The notes: a model not told the origin generated them from the sequence alone. A stretch of DNA of 64,000 bases from Amaricoccus solimangrovi (GCF_006385685.1 NZ_VFRP01000002.1:124001-188000); one strand, 5' to 3'. Numbered from the stretch's first letter, positions 45,181-53,856 are shown. A program made the numbers and translations.

Positions 45181-46549
45181 CCCGCTCGAGAACATCGGCG
45201 CCGAGCAGAACCTGCTCGGCTCGATCCTTTTGAACAACGACGTGCTGCCGCGCGTCTCCGGGCTGATCACTGCGGAGGACTTCGCGGACCCGGTGCATGG
45301 CCGGATCTTCGCGGCCATCCAGGCGCGGGCCGCGAAGGACCAGCTGGCCGACGCGGTGACGCTCCGGGCGATGATGGCCGACGACGCGGGGCTGGCCGAT
45401 CTCGGCCCGGAATATCTCGCGCGCCTCGCCGGGGCGGCGATCTCGATCTTCGCCGCGCCCGACTACGCGCGCCTGATCGCGGGCCTCGCGAAGAAGCGTC
45501 GGCTCGCGGCCATGCTCTCCGACGCGCTGGAGGGCCTCGGGGACGCCGACGCGGACGCCGACGCGATCCTCGGGCAGGTCGAGGCGTTCGGCCTGTCGCA
45601 GGAGCGCCGGGGCGGCGCGGAGATCATCTCCTTCATGAAGGCGGCGGGGCTGGCCGTGGTCGCGGCCAGCGCCGCGCATACCGGGGAGACGCTGCCCGGC
45701 GTCCCGACCGGCGTCGAGCGGCTCGACGAGATGCTCGGCGGGTTCCACGCGGGCGAGCTCATCGTGCTCGGCGGCCGGCCCGGCATGGGCAAGTCGAGCC
45801 TCGCGCTCTCCATCGCCACGCACGCGGCCACCTGCGGCCACGGCGTCGGGTTCATCAGCCTCGAGATGGACGCGGCCAGCCTCGCCTCCCGGGCGATCTC
45901 CGAGGCGACCGCGCTGCAGAACCGGCCGGTGCCCTATTCGGCTGTCAGGCGCGGCACGGTCTCGGATCGCGAGTTCGACGATTTCAGGGGCGCGGCGAAG
46001 GACATCAGCGAGCTGCCGATCAGCTTCACCCCGCCGCAGTGCCGCGACCTCGAGAGCATCTACAGCTCCGCGAAGCGCATGCAGAAGCTGTTCGCCTCGC
46101 GCGGCACGCCGCTGGGCCTGCTCGTCGTCGACTACGTGCAGCTGGTGCGCGCCGGCCGGAAAACCCGGTTCGAGGAAGTCACCGAGATCTCGATCGCGCT
46201 CAAGTCGATGGCGCTGACGCTCGGCGTCCCGGTACTGGCGCTCTCGCAGCTGAACCGCGGCGTCGACAACCGCGACGACCACCGGCCGATGACCAGCGAC
46301 CTGCGCGAGAGCGGGCAGCTGGAACAGGACGCGGACGTGATCCTGTTCTGCTACCGCGCCGAGCATTACCTGGCGCGCAAGAGCACCGACGACATGGAGA
46401 GCATCGAGATCCAGGCGCACTACGCCGCCCTCGATGCCGTGCGCGGGAAGATGGAAATCATCGTGGACAAGCAGCGCAACGGCGACACCGGGACGGTGGT
46501 CGTCAGGTTCGATCCTGCCACGAACTTTGTCCGGGGGATCGGAGCGTGA
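45170..46549 (+). CDS. dnaB: DnaB-like replicative DNA helicase
   Basis: A 459-residue helicase with the N-terminal DnaB primase-binding domain (PLENIGAEQNLLGSILLNND; EDFADPVHGRIFAAIQAR) and a C-terminal RecA-like motor: Walker A GGRPGMGKSSLALS near residue 200, Walker B LLVVDYVQLV near 317, and LALSQLNRGVDNR with DLRESGQLEQDADVILF. It should unwind the phage fork as a hexamer. The next gene overlaps by four bases (GTGA) and may encode the loader or initiator. Confidence 0.95.
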   Translation: MADSPLENIGAEQNLLGSILLNNDVLPRVSGLITAEDFADPVHGRIFAAIQARAAKDQLADAVTLRAMMADDAGLADLGPEYLARLAGAAISIFAAPDYARLIAGLAKKRRLAAMLSDALEGLGDADADADAILGQVEAFGLSQERRGGAEIISFMKAAGLAVVAASAAHTGETLPGVPTGVERLDEMLGGFHAGELIVLGGRPGMGKSSLALSIATHAATCGHGVGFISLEMDAASLASRAISEATALQNRPVPYSAVRRGTVSDREFDDFRGAAKDISELPISFTPPQCRDLESIYSSAKRMQKLFASRGTPLGLLVVDYVQLVRAGRKTRFEEVTEISIALKSMALTLGVPVLALSQLNRGVDNRDDHRPMTSDLRESGQLEQDADVILFCYRAEHYLARKSTDDMESIEIQAHYAALDAVRGKMEIIVDKQRNGDTGTVVVRFDPATNFVRGIGA

Positions 46550-47376
46550 CGCAGCCATGGATGAAGTTCTACCCCTCGGACTGGCGGGCCGACCCGCGCC
46601 TGAGGATGTGCAGCCTGGCCGCCCGTGGTCTCTGGATGGAGATGCTGGCGCTCATGCATGAGGCCACGCCGTATGGCCACCTTCTGATCTCCGGCATCTC
46701 ACCGACAGACGCGCAACTTGCGGTGTTGGCAGGCGCCCCGTCCGACCAGATCCCCGACTTGCTCGGCGAACTGGAATCGGCCGGCGTGTTCTCCCGCACC
46801 AGATCGGGCGCCATCTACTCGCGAAGGATGACCCGGGACGACAAGAAGTCCGCTCAAGCGCGGAAAAACGGCAAAAACGGCGGCAACCCAATCCTTTGTA
46901 ATTCAAAGGGAAATACGCCTCCGGATAACCCTCAGGATAAGGGTGGGGATAAAACCCAGAAGCCAGAAGCCAGAAGCCAGAAGCCAGAAAGAGAGAATAT
47001 TCCCCTCTCCCAGAAATCTTCCGCGCGAAGTTCCGAGCCGGTTTCCGAGCAGCCGTTCGAGGTTCCGGACAGGTCAGGCGAGCAGTCGAGGTTCCCGGAG
47101 TTCTGGGGGGCCTACCCGCTCAAGGCGAACATGGTCAAAGCCGAGGCCGAGTTCATCACGGCCACGCTGCGCGGCGCCGACCCCGAGGTGGTGATCTCGG
47201 CGGCCAGGCGCTTCGCGGCCTCTCAGCAAGGCAAGGATCCAACCTACATCCCGCAGCCAGCGAACTGGCTCAAGAACCGTCGCTGGACCGACGAAATCCC
47301 GGCGGCCGCGCCACCCGACCCGGAGCAGGCCAGGCGCATTCGGGCGCTCGAGGCAACCGCGAGGAGGTTCGCATGA
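46546..47376 (+). CDS. Probable phage replication initiator/helicase-loader-type protein (276 aa)
   Basis: The N-terminal 110 residues (WMKFYPSDWRADPRLRMCSL; AARGLWMEMLALMHEATPYG) look like the winged-helix module found in phage replication proteins encoded next to DnaB. Residues about 120-175 are a low-complexity linker containing a KPEARSQKPE repeat. The C-terminal part (FPEFWGAYPLKANMVKAEAE; PQPANWLKNRRW) matches the tail of many phage replication proteins. Start is the GTG overlapping the dnaB stop; ATG 46561 is an alternative. The linker-coding DNA is a CCAGAAG heptamer array. Confidence 0.7.
   Translation: MTQPWMKFYPSDWRADPRLRMCSLAARGLWMEMLALMHEATPYGHLLISGISPTDAQLAVLAGAPSDQIPDLLGELESAGVFSRTRSGAIYSRRMTRDDKKSAQARKNGKNGGNPILCNSKGNTPPDNPQDKGGDKTQKPEARSQKPERENIPLSQKSSARSSEPVSEQPFEVPDRSGEQSRFPEFWGAYPLKANMVKAEAEFITATLRGADPEVVISAARRFAASQQGKDPTYIPQPANWLKNRRWTDEIPAAAPPDPEQARRIRALEATARRFA
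46956..46990. repeat. Heptanucleotide repeat (CCAGAAG)4 + CCAGAAA inside the initiator gene
   Basis: Four perfect tandem copies of CCAGAAG (46956-46983) and a fifth with one change encode the linker peptide QKPEARSQKPEARSQKPE. The unit is seven bases, so gain or loss of one copy shifts the reading frame of the downstream half of the protein. Confidence 0.9.
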
Positions 47377-47591
47377 TGACCGAAGCCGAGCGCGCCGCCC
47401 GAGGCTGGCCGAGCACCGCCCGGGTGCCGTTCCAGCGCCGGGCGCTCTGCGTGGTGCCACAGGCCGAGCAGGGGCAGCAGGAGCGGGCAAGCGCGGATTT
47501 TCCGGTAGTGGGAGACCCCTGCGACGAGATGGGCCTGTGCGCTGCGCTCCGTGGCGCTACGGGGGTGGTGTTCGGGGAGGGGGATGCATGA
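47373..47591 (+). CDS. Hypothetical phage protein (72 aa)
   Basis: A 72-residue ORF starting ATGATG that overlaps the previous stop by four bases. It begins MMTEAERAARGWPSTARVPF, contains two cysteines (LCVVPQAEQ, DPCDEMGLC) and ends near a duplicated small-gene start. Unrecognised. Confidence 0.55.
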   Translation: MMTEAERAARGWPSTARVPFQRRALCVVPQAEQGQQERASADFPVVGDPCDEMGLCAALRGATGVVFGEGDA

Positions 47592-47621
47592 GCGACGACC
47601 GTAAGACTGGCCCCGATCTCG
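47588..47621 (+). pseudogene. Truncated paralogue of the 48706 gene at the cassette boundary
   Basis: Bases 47588-47623 encode MSDDRKTGPDLV, the same N-terminus as the gene at 48706 (MSEKKSGPDLV), with GGCCCCGATCTCGTC identical at base level. After Val the similarity stops exactly where a block of reverse-strand genes ends (47622). It looks like the left remnant of a gene split or duplicated when the cassette arrived. The open frame beyond is antisense noise. Confidence 0.6.
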
Positions 47622-47801
47622 TCACCTCTCGCGCTTCTGCTTCCCTGGGCGCTTCGGCTCCGCCAGGATGCGCTCCCGCTCGTCCGCGCACTCCGCGATC
47701 AGCCGCTCGACGCGCCGTAGCGCATCGGGTGGCAGGTAGCCGCGCGGGATGGCTTGCCACCCCGCCTCGGTCAGGCGCCGCATTTCGGTGCTGCGGTTCA
47801 T
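47622..47801 (-). CDS. Reverse-strand cassette gene 4 (59 aa)
   Basis: A 59-residue ORF: MNRSTEMRRLTEAGWQAIPR, GYLPPDALRRVERLIAECAD, and a basic C-terminus ending KRPGKQKRER. Its ATG overlaps the stop of the upstream cassette gene as ATGA, good evidence that it is real though too short to be listed by simple ORF calling. It is the last gene of the backward cassette. Function unknown. Confidence 0.6.
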   Translation of the reverse strand: MNRSTEMRRLTEAGWQAIPRGYLPPDALRRVERLIAECADERERILAEPKRPGKQKRER

Positions 47802-48130
47802 TTCCGGGCCTCGGCGGCGCTGTCCGCCACGGTCTCGATTGCGAGCGGGCGGTCGAGGTCATCGTCGGGCAGGTTGCACTGCGTGGGCAGGGGGCCGAAC
47901 GCCTTGCGGAGCGTCGCGACCGCTGCCTCAATGCGCTCGGCTGGGGCGATGCGCCCGAACGCTCCGGAGCCTCCGACCCGGTTTGGCGCGGCGGCGTCGT
48001 AGACAGACGGGGCTCTGACCGTGATCTGGTCAACCTCGGTGTAGCGGTAGCGGGCGCCGATCACGACGGACGCGCGGCCACGTCCCCAGCGGATGATGAT
48101 GTTGTTCGGGGTCTGGTAGATCGTCGTCAT
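47798..48130 (-). CDS. Reverse-strand cassette gene 3 (110 aa)
   Basis: A 110-residue protein, MTTIYQTPNNIIIRWGRGRA, followed by beta-rich SVVIGARYRYTEVDQITVRA and a helical C-terminus (ERIEAAVATLRKAFGPLPTQ). No family recognised. It runs opposite to the replication and late genes and shares the cassette's promoter at 48664-48692. Confidence 0.6.
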   Translation of the reverse strand: MTTIYQTPNNIIIRWGRGRASVVIGARYRYTEVDQITVRAPSVYDAAAPNRVGGSGAFGRIAPAERIEAAVATLRKAFGPLPTQCNLPDDDLDRPLAIETVADSAAEARK

Positions 48131-48139
48131 CTCATGGCC

Positions 48140-48409
48140 TCAGGAGTTGCCGGCCGCGAGCTTGGCGGCGACGATTTCGTCGAGAGCCTGCTCGTGCTCC
48201 GGGGTGATCGCGTAGAACGACCCCTCGGGGGTCCGCTTGCAGTCGAGGTCTTCGAGGCGGAACGGCAGGCGGTGGCTCGCGATCCGCATCCGGCTCACCA
48301 TCCCGTTCTCCCGGGTCTCGTGGAGCGGGCGATGGGACACGCCAGCCTCGTCAGTCCACCAAATGCTGTCGGCGTATCCGTTGGTGTCGATGTGCAGGTG
48401 CTTGGTCAT
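48140..48409 (-). CDS. Reverse-strand cassette gene 2 (89 aa)
   Basis: An 89-residue protein, MTKHLHIDTNGYADSIWWTD, with a central basic strand (MVSRMRIASHRLPFRLEDLD) and a C-terminal acidic helix (TPEHEQALDEIVAAKLAAG). Ten bases separate it from the next gene. Unrecognised. Confidence 0.6.
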   Translation of the reverse strand: MTKHLHIDTNGYADSIWWTDEAGVSHRPLHETRENGMVSRMRIASHRLPFRLEDLDCKRTPEGSFYAITPEHEQALDEIVAAKLAAGNS

Positions 48410-48421
48410 CGCCAGTCCCCC

Positions 48422-48637
48422 TCAGGCTACGGTGTAGATCGTGTGCTCGAAATCAGCGGGCAGCGGGTCGGTTTCTCCGTTGATCGCCGCGTAGAAGCCC
48501 ACCGGCTTGCGGCCGTCAGAACTGCCGCGAAGCTCGACCTTCTCGATGACCGTCATCACGCCGTCTTCGTTGATGATGTCCCCGACCTGGAGGTCGCCCC
48601 GGCGCCGCATCGTGTCGGTCTTGGTGTAGATGGTCAT
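48422..48637 (-). CDS. Reverse-strand cassette gene 1 (71 aa)
   Basis: A 71-residue protein, MTIYTKTDTMRRRGDLQVGD, then IINEDGVMTVIEKVELRGSS, with several predicted beta strands like a small barrel. It is first in the cassette, 27 bases from the promoter's -10 element, and has a GGGAG ribosome site. Unrecognised. Confidence 0.6.
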   Translation of the reverse strand: MTIYTKTDTMRRRGDLQVGDIINEDGVMTVIEKVELRGSSDGRKPVGFYAAINGETDPLPADFEHTIYTVA

Positions 48638-48663
48638 CGTCGTGTCTCCCTCTCTATATCCTC

Positions 48664-48692
48664 AATATACGCAACCACGTTGCGCAATGCAA
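48664..48692 (-). promoter_or_regulatory. Promoter of the reverse-strand cassette, with inverted repeat in the spacer
   Basis: On the minus strand TTGCAT (48687-48692), a 17-bp spacer and TATATT (48664-48669) form a near-consensus promoter. The spacer holds an inverted repeat CGCAAC-CAC-GTTGCG (48670-48684), a likely operator. Its sequence differs from the phage switch operators, so a different regulator is implied. Confidence 0.75.
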
Positions 48693-48705
48693 GGGGGAAA
48701 TGCGC

Positions 48706-48861
48706 ATGAGCGAGAAAAAATCAGGCCCCGATCTCGTCCGCGACGCCCGCAAGGCGCGGAGGGCCCGCGAGGACGAGCGGGAGAGCCGCCGCGCGCAGAT
48801 GGATCGGGCGCGGGGCGAGGGGGAGCACGACGGCAGCAACATCGGAGGGCAGGACGAATGA
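48706..48861 (+). CDS. Small charged phage protein (51 aa)
   Basis: A 51-residue, highly charged ORF: MSEKKSGPDLVRDARKARRA, REDERESRRAQMDRARGEGE, acidic end. Its start duplicates the fragment at 47588. The stop overlaps the next start (ATGA). Probably helical and disordered; unrecognised. Confidence 0.55.
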   Translation: MSEKKSGPDLVRDARKARRAREDERESRRAQMDRARGEGEHDGSNIGGQDE

Positions 48862-49022
48862 CGATCATGACGCTGGGAATGCTGATCCTCGCGGCGAGCT
48901 ACCTGCTCGCAATCGTGGGGTGCTGGCTCACGATGGACCCGGACACGTTCTATTTCGGCGTCTGGTCGGCGCTCGGCAGCGCGGCCGGCGTCGCGCTCAT
49001 CGGCGCGGGGATGATGCTGTGA
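48858..49022 (+). CDS. Two-span small membrane protein (54 aa)
   Basis: A 54-residue protein with two hydrophobic helices, [19 protein letters not shown] and [17 protein letters not shown], separated by a short DPDTFYFG loop. Size and topology resemble small holins, but it sits before the terminase genes and no endolysin adjoins, so a lysis role is not established. Confidence 0.6.
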   Translation: MTIMTLGMLILAASYLLAIVGCWLTMDPDTFYFGVWSALGSAAGVALIGAGMML

Positions 49023-49294
49023 CCCGCGAGCCCAGCATCAACATCCAGGTGTTCCGGCGAATCCTGATCATCCGCCTCGAGGCGTCCGGTCACGAGCCGG
49101 TCGAACTCGACGTGACGCGCGAGATCGGGCCGCCGTCGATCATCCGCGTGCGCTGGTCGATGCATCACGGGCTCCCGCTCGAGCAGATCGCCGTCGCGGA
49201 GGCCGTCGTGATCGATCGCGGCGGGCCGGATTGGGTGGCCGCTCTGATCCGCGCGAAGCGGGCGCAGCGGCGGGAAATGATGAGGTCGGCGTGA
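49019..49294 (+). CDS. Hypothetical phage protein (91 aa)
   Basis: A 91-residue protein with GTG start overlapping the previous stop (GTGA). It is beta-rich at first ([40 protein letters not shown]) and ends in a basic helix ([17 protein letters not shown]). The stop overlaps the small terminase start. Unrecognised. Confidence 0.6.
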   Translation: MTREPSINIQVFRRILIIRLEASGHEPVELDVTREIGPPSIIRVRWSMHHGLPLEQIAVAEAVVIDRGGPDWVAALIRAKRAQRREMMRSA

Positions 49295-49821
49295 GCGATT
49301 GGCGCGACGATGCGGGCAGGTTCCTCCCGGGCAACCGGTTCTGGGAGGCGCGCAGTTCCTGCGGACCGAACCCGAAATTCTCTGGCCCTGACGAACTGTG
49401 GAGGGCCTGCTGCGAGTACTTCTCCTGGAACGCGGAGAACCCGCTCTACGAGGCGAAAGCCTTCGCCTACGAGGGGGCGGTTACCGTCGAGGACTTGCCG
49501 AAGATGCGCGCCATGACGCTCGCGGGCCTGTGCATGTTTCTCGACATCGGGGAACAGACATGGCGCGACTGGCGGTCCACGCGCCCGGATTTGTCGGGGG
49601 TCATCACGCGAGCCGAGGCCGTGATCCGGCGCCAGAAGTTCGAGGGCGCCTCCGCCGGCCTCCTCGTCCCCAGCATCATCGCCCGCGATCTCGGCCTTGC
49701 CGATCGGCAGGAGATCTCCGGCCCGGACAAAGGTCCGGTTCAGGTTTCCGCCGACGCCGCAGAGCTGCGCGGCATTCTCACCGGCATGGCCTCGAACCTG
49801 CCGAAGGAGGGGGAAGCTTGA
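49291..49821 (+). CDS. terS: Terminase small subunit / DNA-packaging protein
   Basis: A 176-residue protein directly before the large terminase. It contains [40 protein letters not shown] and [20 protein letters not shown], the pattern of phage DNA-packaging small subunits with a helical DNA-binding domain ([11 protein letters not shown]-type helix-turn-helix). It recognises the pac or cos site and regulates TerL. Start GTG overlaps the previous stop. Confidence 0.85.
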   Translation: MSDWRDDAGRFLPGNRFWEARSSCGPNPKFSGPDELWRACCEYFSWNAENPLYEAKAFAYEGAVTVEDLPKMRAMTLAGLCMFLDIGEQTWRDWRSTRPDLSGVITRAEAVIRRQKFEGASAGLLVPSIIARDLGLADRQEISGPDKGPVQVSADAAELRGILTGMASNLPKEGEA

Positions 49822-51179
49822 CCTTCGAGCCGTCCCTCGCTGAACGCCTCGCCGCGATGCCGCCGGACATGCGCGAGGAAGCCCTTGCACGGCTCGGGGA
49901 CGAGAAGGCCGCGCGGCTGCGCTGGGATTGGGAATTCTGGTCGCGGCCGAGCCAGCTTCCGCCGCCGGGCGATTGGGACATATGGCTGGTGCTCGCCGGT
50001 CGCGGCTTCGGCAAGACCCGCGCCGGCGCCGAATGGGTGCGCGCCGAGGTGGACGCCAAGCGGGCAAGCCGCATCGCCATCGTGGCCGACACGGCGGCCG
50101 ACGCGCGCGACGTGCTGGTCGAGGGCGCGTCGGGCCTGCTCTCGATCTATCCGCCCGCGCAGAAGCCGCTCTACGAGCCGTCCAAGCGCCGCGTGACCTT
50201 CCACACCGGGGCGACGGCGACGCTCTACAGCGCCGAGGACCCGGAGCAGCTTCGCGGGCCGCAGCACGACCTCGCGCTGGCCGACGAGCTCGCGAAGTGG
50301 CGCTACATGCAGGAGACGTTCGACCAGATCATGTTCGGCCTGCGCCTCGGGTCGAAGCCGCGCCTGATGATCACCACCACGCCGCGCCCGGTCCCGCTGA
50401 TCCGGGAACTGCTCGCCAAGCCGAATGTCGTCGTGACGCGCGGTGGGACGCGCGAGAACCGGGCGAACCTCGCGGCCTCGTTCTGGCAGGCCGTGCATGA
50501 CCGATACGCCGGGACGCGCCTCGGCCGGCAGGAACTCGACGGCGAGGTGGTCGACGACGTGCCGGGCGCGCTCTGGACGCGCCGCGTGCTCGACGGATGC
50601 CGCGTGCGCGAGGATGCGCTGCCGGACTTCAAGCGGGTGGTCGTCGCGGTCGATCCCGCGGTGACGAGCGGCGAGGAAGCCGACGAGACCGGCATCGTCT
50701 GCGCCGCGCTCGGGGAGGACGGCCGGGCCTACGTGCTCGAGGATGCCTCGCTCGTCGCCACGCCGCAGGGCTGGGCCTCGCGCGCCATCTCGACGCTGGA
50801 CCTGCGCGGCGGCGACGCGCTCGTCGTCGAGGTGAACCAGGGCGGCGAGATGGTGGCGCAGACCATCCGCAGCGTCCGGCCGACCGCGCGCATCCTCGAG
50901 GTGCGGGCGACGCGCGGCAAGCACGTCCGGGCCGAGCCGATCTCGGCGCTCTACGAGCAAGGCCGGGTGAGCCACGTCGGCGCCTTCCCGGACCTCGAGG
51001 ACCAGATGGTGCTGATGACCGCGCAAGGCTACCTCGGGGACCGCTCGCCCGACCGGCTCGACGCTCTGGTGTGGGCGCTCACCGCGCTGTTCCCGAACCT
51101 GATCCGCCCGGTAGCGAGCCCGCCGCCGGTCAACGCCCCCCGCGCCCCGGCCGGGCAACACGAATGGATGAACCGATGA
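49818..51179 (+). CDS. terL: Terminase large subunit
   Basis: A 453-residue packaging motor. The ATPase part has Walker [15 protein letters not shown] (residues 61-67) and Walker [11 protein letters not shown] (152-157), and a coupling motif around MITTTPRP. The nuclease part has [20 protein letters not shown] (first Asp near 279), [11 protein letters not shown] and a late [15 protein letters not shown] acidic pair. The start is TTG at 49818, overlapping the terS stop and preceded by GGAGGGG; the first ATG in frame would remove the N-terminal helix. Confidence 0.95.
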   Translation: MTFEPSLAERLAAMPPDMREEALARLGDEKAARLRWDWEFWSRPSQLPPPGDWDIWLVLAGRGFGKTRAGAEWVRAEVDAKRASRIAIVADTAADARDVLVEGASGLLSIYPPAQKPLYEPSKRRVTFHTGATATLYSAEDPEQLRGPQHDLALADELAKWRYMQETFDQIMFGLRLGSKPRLMITTTPRPVPLIRELLAKPNVVVTRGGTRENRANLAASFWQAVHDRYAGTRLGRQELDGEVVDDVPGALWTRRVLDGCRVREDALPDFKRVVVAVDPAVTSGEEADETGIVCAALGEDGRAYVLEDASLVATPQGWASRAISTLDLRGGDALVVEVNQGGEMVAQTIRSVRPTARILEVRATRGKHVRAEPISALYEQGRVSHVGAFPDLEDQMVLMTAQGYLGDRSPDRLDALVWALTALFPNLIRPVASPPPVNAPRAPAGQHEWMNR

Positions 51180-51268
51180 CCGAATACGAGGCGATCAACG
51201 CGGGGTGGCCGCGCGGGCTGATCGATTGGGAGGCGGAGCGACGGCGCCGCTGGTGGAGATTCTGGTGA
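51176..51268 (+). CDS. Micro-ORF between terminase and portal (30 aa)
   Basis: A 30-residue [23 protein letters not shown] followed by ERRRRWWRFW. The ATG overlaps the terL stop (ATGA) and it ends 11 bases before the portal gene. The Arg/Trp-rich end is striking. It may simply couple translation, or encode a small functional peptide. Confidence 0.5.
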   Translation: MTEYEAINAGWPRGLIDWEAERRRRWWRFW

Positions 51269-51279
51269 GGGAACCGAGC

Positions 51280-53469
51280 ATGGAACAGGGCTACGAGCGG
51301 CCGGACCACAAGGACGCGCTGTCGATGAGGGGCAAGCCGCTGCCCGACGAGAAGCGGGACGAGGCGGAACTGCTCCAGCTGATCCGCGAGCGGTCGGTCG
51401 AGGCGCAAGGTCTCTGGGACGTCAATTTCGACCTGGCCGAGGATGACGTCGATTTCGTCGAGGGGCTGAACCAGTGGCCGGACGGCGCGCCGGAGAACAA
51501 CGTCCGGCTCACGCTCTCGACCATGCACACGCTCGTCGAGCAGGTGGTGGGCGAGAACCGCCAGAGCCGCCCGGCCATCGCGGTCAAGCCGACGGATCTC
51601 GCGGGCTCGGGGGCAAAGCTCAAGGCGACGACGGACAGCGGCCGCGAGGTCGAAATGTCGCAGGCCGAGGCCTACGAGGGCATCGTGCGCGCGATCGAAG
51701 CGAACAGCGGCGCCGAGGCCCATTATGATCGTGCTTTCAACCACGCGGTCGACGGCGGGTTCGGCTGGCTCCGGGTCTACACGCGCTATGCCAACGGGAA
51801 GGACTTCGACCAGGAGCTGGTGATCGCCAGCGTTCGCAACCGCTGGTCGGTGCTCACCGGCCCGTTCGAGGAACTCGACGGCTCGGACATGCCCTATGCG
51901 CTGGTGGCCGAGGACATGCCGCGCCGCGAGTTCGAGCGCCGCTATCCCGACGCCGCGCCGGGCGACCTGTTCGCGGGCCTGCCCGAGGATCAGCGCCTGT
52001 TCTGGGCGAAGGACGGCCGCGTGCGCGTGGCGGAATACATGGAGCGCGTCGCGGTCGAGCAGGAACTCCTGCTGCTCACCGATGGCCGGCTGTTCTACCG
52101 CGACGAACTCAAGGATCTGCTCGCGCCGGACGGGGCGCTGATCGGCGCGCCGCCGACGCAGGAAGGCCCGGTGCGGGTCGACCGCGCGCGCAAGATCGTC
52201 ACCTGGAAGGTGCTTTGGCGCAAGGTGACGGGCCACACGATCCTCGAGGGCGGGGTGAAGGGTCTGGAGCTGCCGTTCTGCTCGATCCCCATCGTGCCGG
52301 TGCTCGGCCGCGCGCGCGACCGCCGCAACGGCGAGACGATCTATTCGAGCCTGATCCGCTTCGCCAAGGATCCGCAGCGGATGAAAAACTACTGGCATTC
52401 GAAGGCGACCGAGCGCATGGGCCGCGCCTCGAACGCGCCGTGGGTCGGGCCGGCCGAGGCGTTCGAGGGCTACGAGCACGAGTGGCAGGAGGCGAACAGC
52501 GGCCAGCGCGCGTTCCTGCGCTACAACGGCGCGCAGATCCCGACGCGCGACCACGGCCCGGCGATCCCGACCGCGGAAATCCAGATGGCCGCGATCATGA
52601 CCGACAACGTCAAGTCGGCCACGGGCATCTACGACAGCAGCATCGGCGCGGCCTCGAACGAGACGAGCGGCCGGGCGATCAACTCGCGGAAGGTTCAGAG
52701 CTCGACCACGAACTTCACCTATCCCGACAACCTCGGCCGCGCGATCCGCCGCGTCGGGCTGCTGCTCGTCGACGCGATCCCGCGCATCTACGACACCGAG
52801 CGCGTCCTGCGCCTGCTGGGCGAGGACGGCAAGGGCGTGTGGCTCGCGGTCAACCAGCAGATCGCCGGCCCGGATGGCCTCCCCGCGGTCTCGCAGGCGC
52901 TCGGCAAGGGCGAATTCGACGTGAGCGTGAAGGCCGGCCCGAACTTCGCGACCCAGCGCGAGGCGGCGGCGGACGGGATGATGCAGATCAGCCAGACCGC
53001 GCCGGATCTGCTCCCGGTCATCGGTGACAAGATGGTCGAGAACATGGACTGGCCGCAGGCGTCGCAGATCGCGGCCCGCATGCGCCGGATGATGGACCCG
53101 AAGCTTCTCAGCCCGGAAGAGCGCGCCGAGATCGAGCAGGAGGCCAAGGCCGGGCAGCAGCCGGGCCCGGACGGCCAGCCGCAGCCCTCGCCCGAGCAGC
53201 AGCAGGCGGCCATGGCCGAGCAGGCGATGCAGATGCGCGCGCGGGTCGAGCAGGCCAAGGCCGAGGCCGAGATGGAGAAGGCCGAGGCGGACAAGCTCGA
53301 GGCCCGGGCCAAGGCCGCCGAGGCCATGGCGAAGCTCGCCGCGCTCGGCTTCGCCCCCGGAGCGCCCGCGCCGATGCCCCCGGCGCCGATCGAGCAGCCG
53401 CCCGAGATGGGCGCGCCGCAGCCCCCGCGACCCCCGGCCGGGCCGATGATGGCCCCGCCCGCGCAGTGA
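51280..53469 (+). CDS. P22-type portal protein
   Basis: A 729-residue portal of the P22 family, forming the dodecameric ring through which DNA enters. Typical elements are the N-terminal QGLWDVNFDLAEDDVDFVEG, the stem region with VVGENRQSRPAIAVKP, and FCSIPIVPVLGRARDRRNGE. Residues about 610-729 are a long Gln/Ala/Glu coiled coil and a Pro-rich tail, similar to the barrel of P22 gp1. The start has a GAGGGA ribosome site. Confidence 0.9.
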   Translation: MEQGYERPDHKDALSMRGKPLPDEKRDEAELLQLIRERSVEAQGLWDVNFDLAEDDVDFVEGLNQWPDGAPENNVRLTLSTMHTLVEQVVGENRQSRPAIAVKPTDLAGSGAKLKATTDSGREVEMSQAEAYEGIVRAIEANSGAEAHYDRAFNHAVDGGFGWLRVYTRYANGKDFDQELVIASVRNRWSVLTGPFEELDGSDMPYALVAEDMPRREFERRYPDAAPGDLFAGLPEDQRLFWAKDGRVRVAEYMERVAVEQELLLLTDGRLFYRDELKDLLAPDGALIGAPPTQEGPVRVDRARKIVTWKVLWRKVTGHTILEGGVKGLELPFCSIPIVPVLGRARDRRNGETIYSSLIRFAKDPQRMKNYWHSKATERMGRASNAPWVGPAEAFEGYEHEWQEANSGQRAFLRYNGAQIPTRDHGPAIPTAEIQMAAIMTDNVKSATGIYDSSIGAASNETSGRAINSRKVQSSTTNFTYPDNLGRAIRRVGLLLVDAIPRIYDTERVLRLLGEDGKGVWLAVNQQIAGPDGLPAVSQALGKGEFDVSVKAGPNFATQREAAADGMMQISQTAPDLLPVIGDKMVENMDWPQASQIAARMRRMMDPKLLSPEERAEIEQEAKAGQQPGPDGQPQPSPEQQQAAMAEQAMQMRARVEQAKAEAEMEKAEADKLEARAKAAEAMAKLAALGFAPGAPAPMPPAPIEQPPEMGAPQPPRPPAGPMMAPPAQ

Positions 53470-53495
53470 CCACCCCCAGCAAAGAGGAACGCACC

Positions 53496-53801
53496 ATGTC
53501 CGATGATGAAGCCAAGATCGAAGCCGAGATTCAGGCGAAGGGCCTCAACGCCCCGCGCCTCAACCCCGCGATGATCGATGCCGCGATCGCGGGCGAGCAG
53601 TACCATGTCTTCCCTGGCACGACCTTGACCGTCTGCGCGCTGACCTTGCGCAACGGGTTCATCGTCACGGGCGAGAGCGCGGCCGCGTCGCCGGAGAACT
53701 TCGACGAGGAGATCGGCCGGAAGATCGCGCGCGACAACGCCCGGAACAAGATCTGGGCGTTCGAGGGCTACCTGCTCCGCGAGCGTCTCGCGGCCGCCTG
53801 A
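53496..53801 (+). CDS. Gp49-family phage protein (101 aa)
   Basis: A 101-residue protein recognised as the phage Gp49-like family from LTVCALTLRNGFIVTGESAA, SPENFDEEIGRKIARDNARN and KIWAFEGYLLRERL. Family members are common in phages but have no firm function. It lies between portal and scaffold with an AAAGAGGAAC ribosome site, and a UUCG-tetraloop hairpin follows (53811-53826). Confidence 0.88.
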   Translation: MSDDEAKIEAEIQAKGLNAPRLNPAMIDAAIAGEQYHVFPGTTLTVCALTLRNGFIVTGESAAASPENFDEEIGRKIARDNARNKIWAFEGYLLRERLAAA

Positions 53802-53856
53802 GCCTCTGGCGCGGCCTTCGGGCCGCACCACCACCCCTCACAGGACAGATACCAGC

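Noticed and set aside
46956-46990. CRISPR-like array
   Set aside because: The repeats are 7 bases and directly adjacent without spacers, and they encode part of a protein. No CRISPR or cas gene is in the window.
47588-48709. Plus-strand open frame continuing from the truncated MSDDRKTGPDLV start through the cassette
   Set aside because: After 12 codons it loses similarity to its paralogue and runs antisense to four coupled reverse-strand genes with their own promoter. Only the fragment is kept.
49740-51161. A 473-codon minus-strand frame
   Set aside because: It is antisense to terL, which has all ATPase and nuclease motifs.
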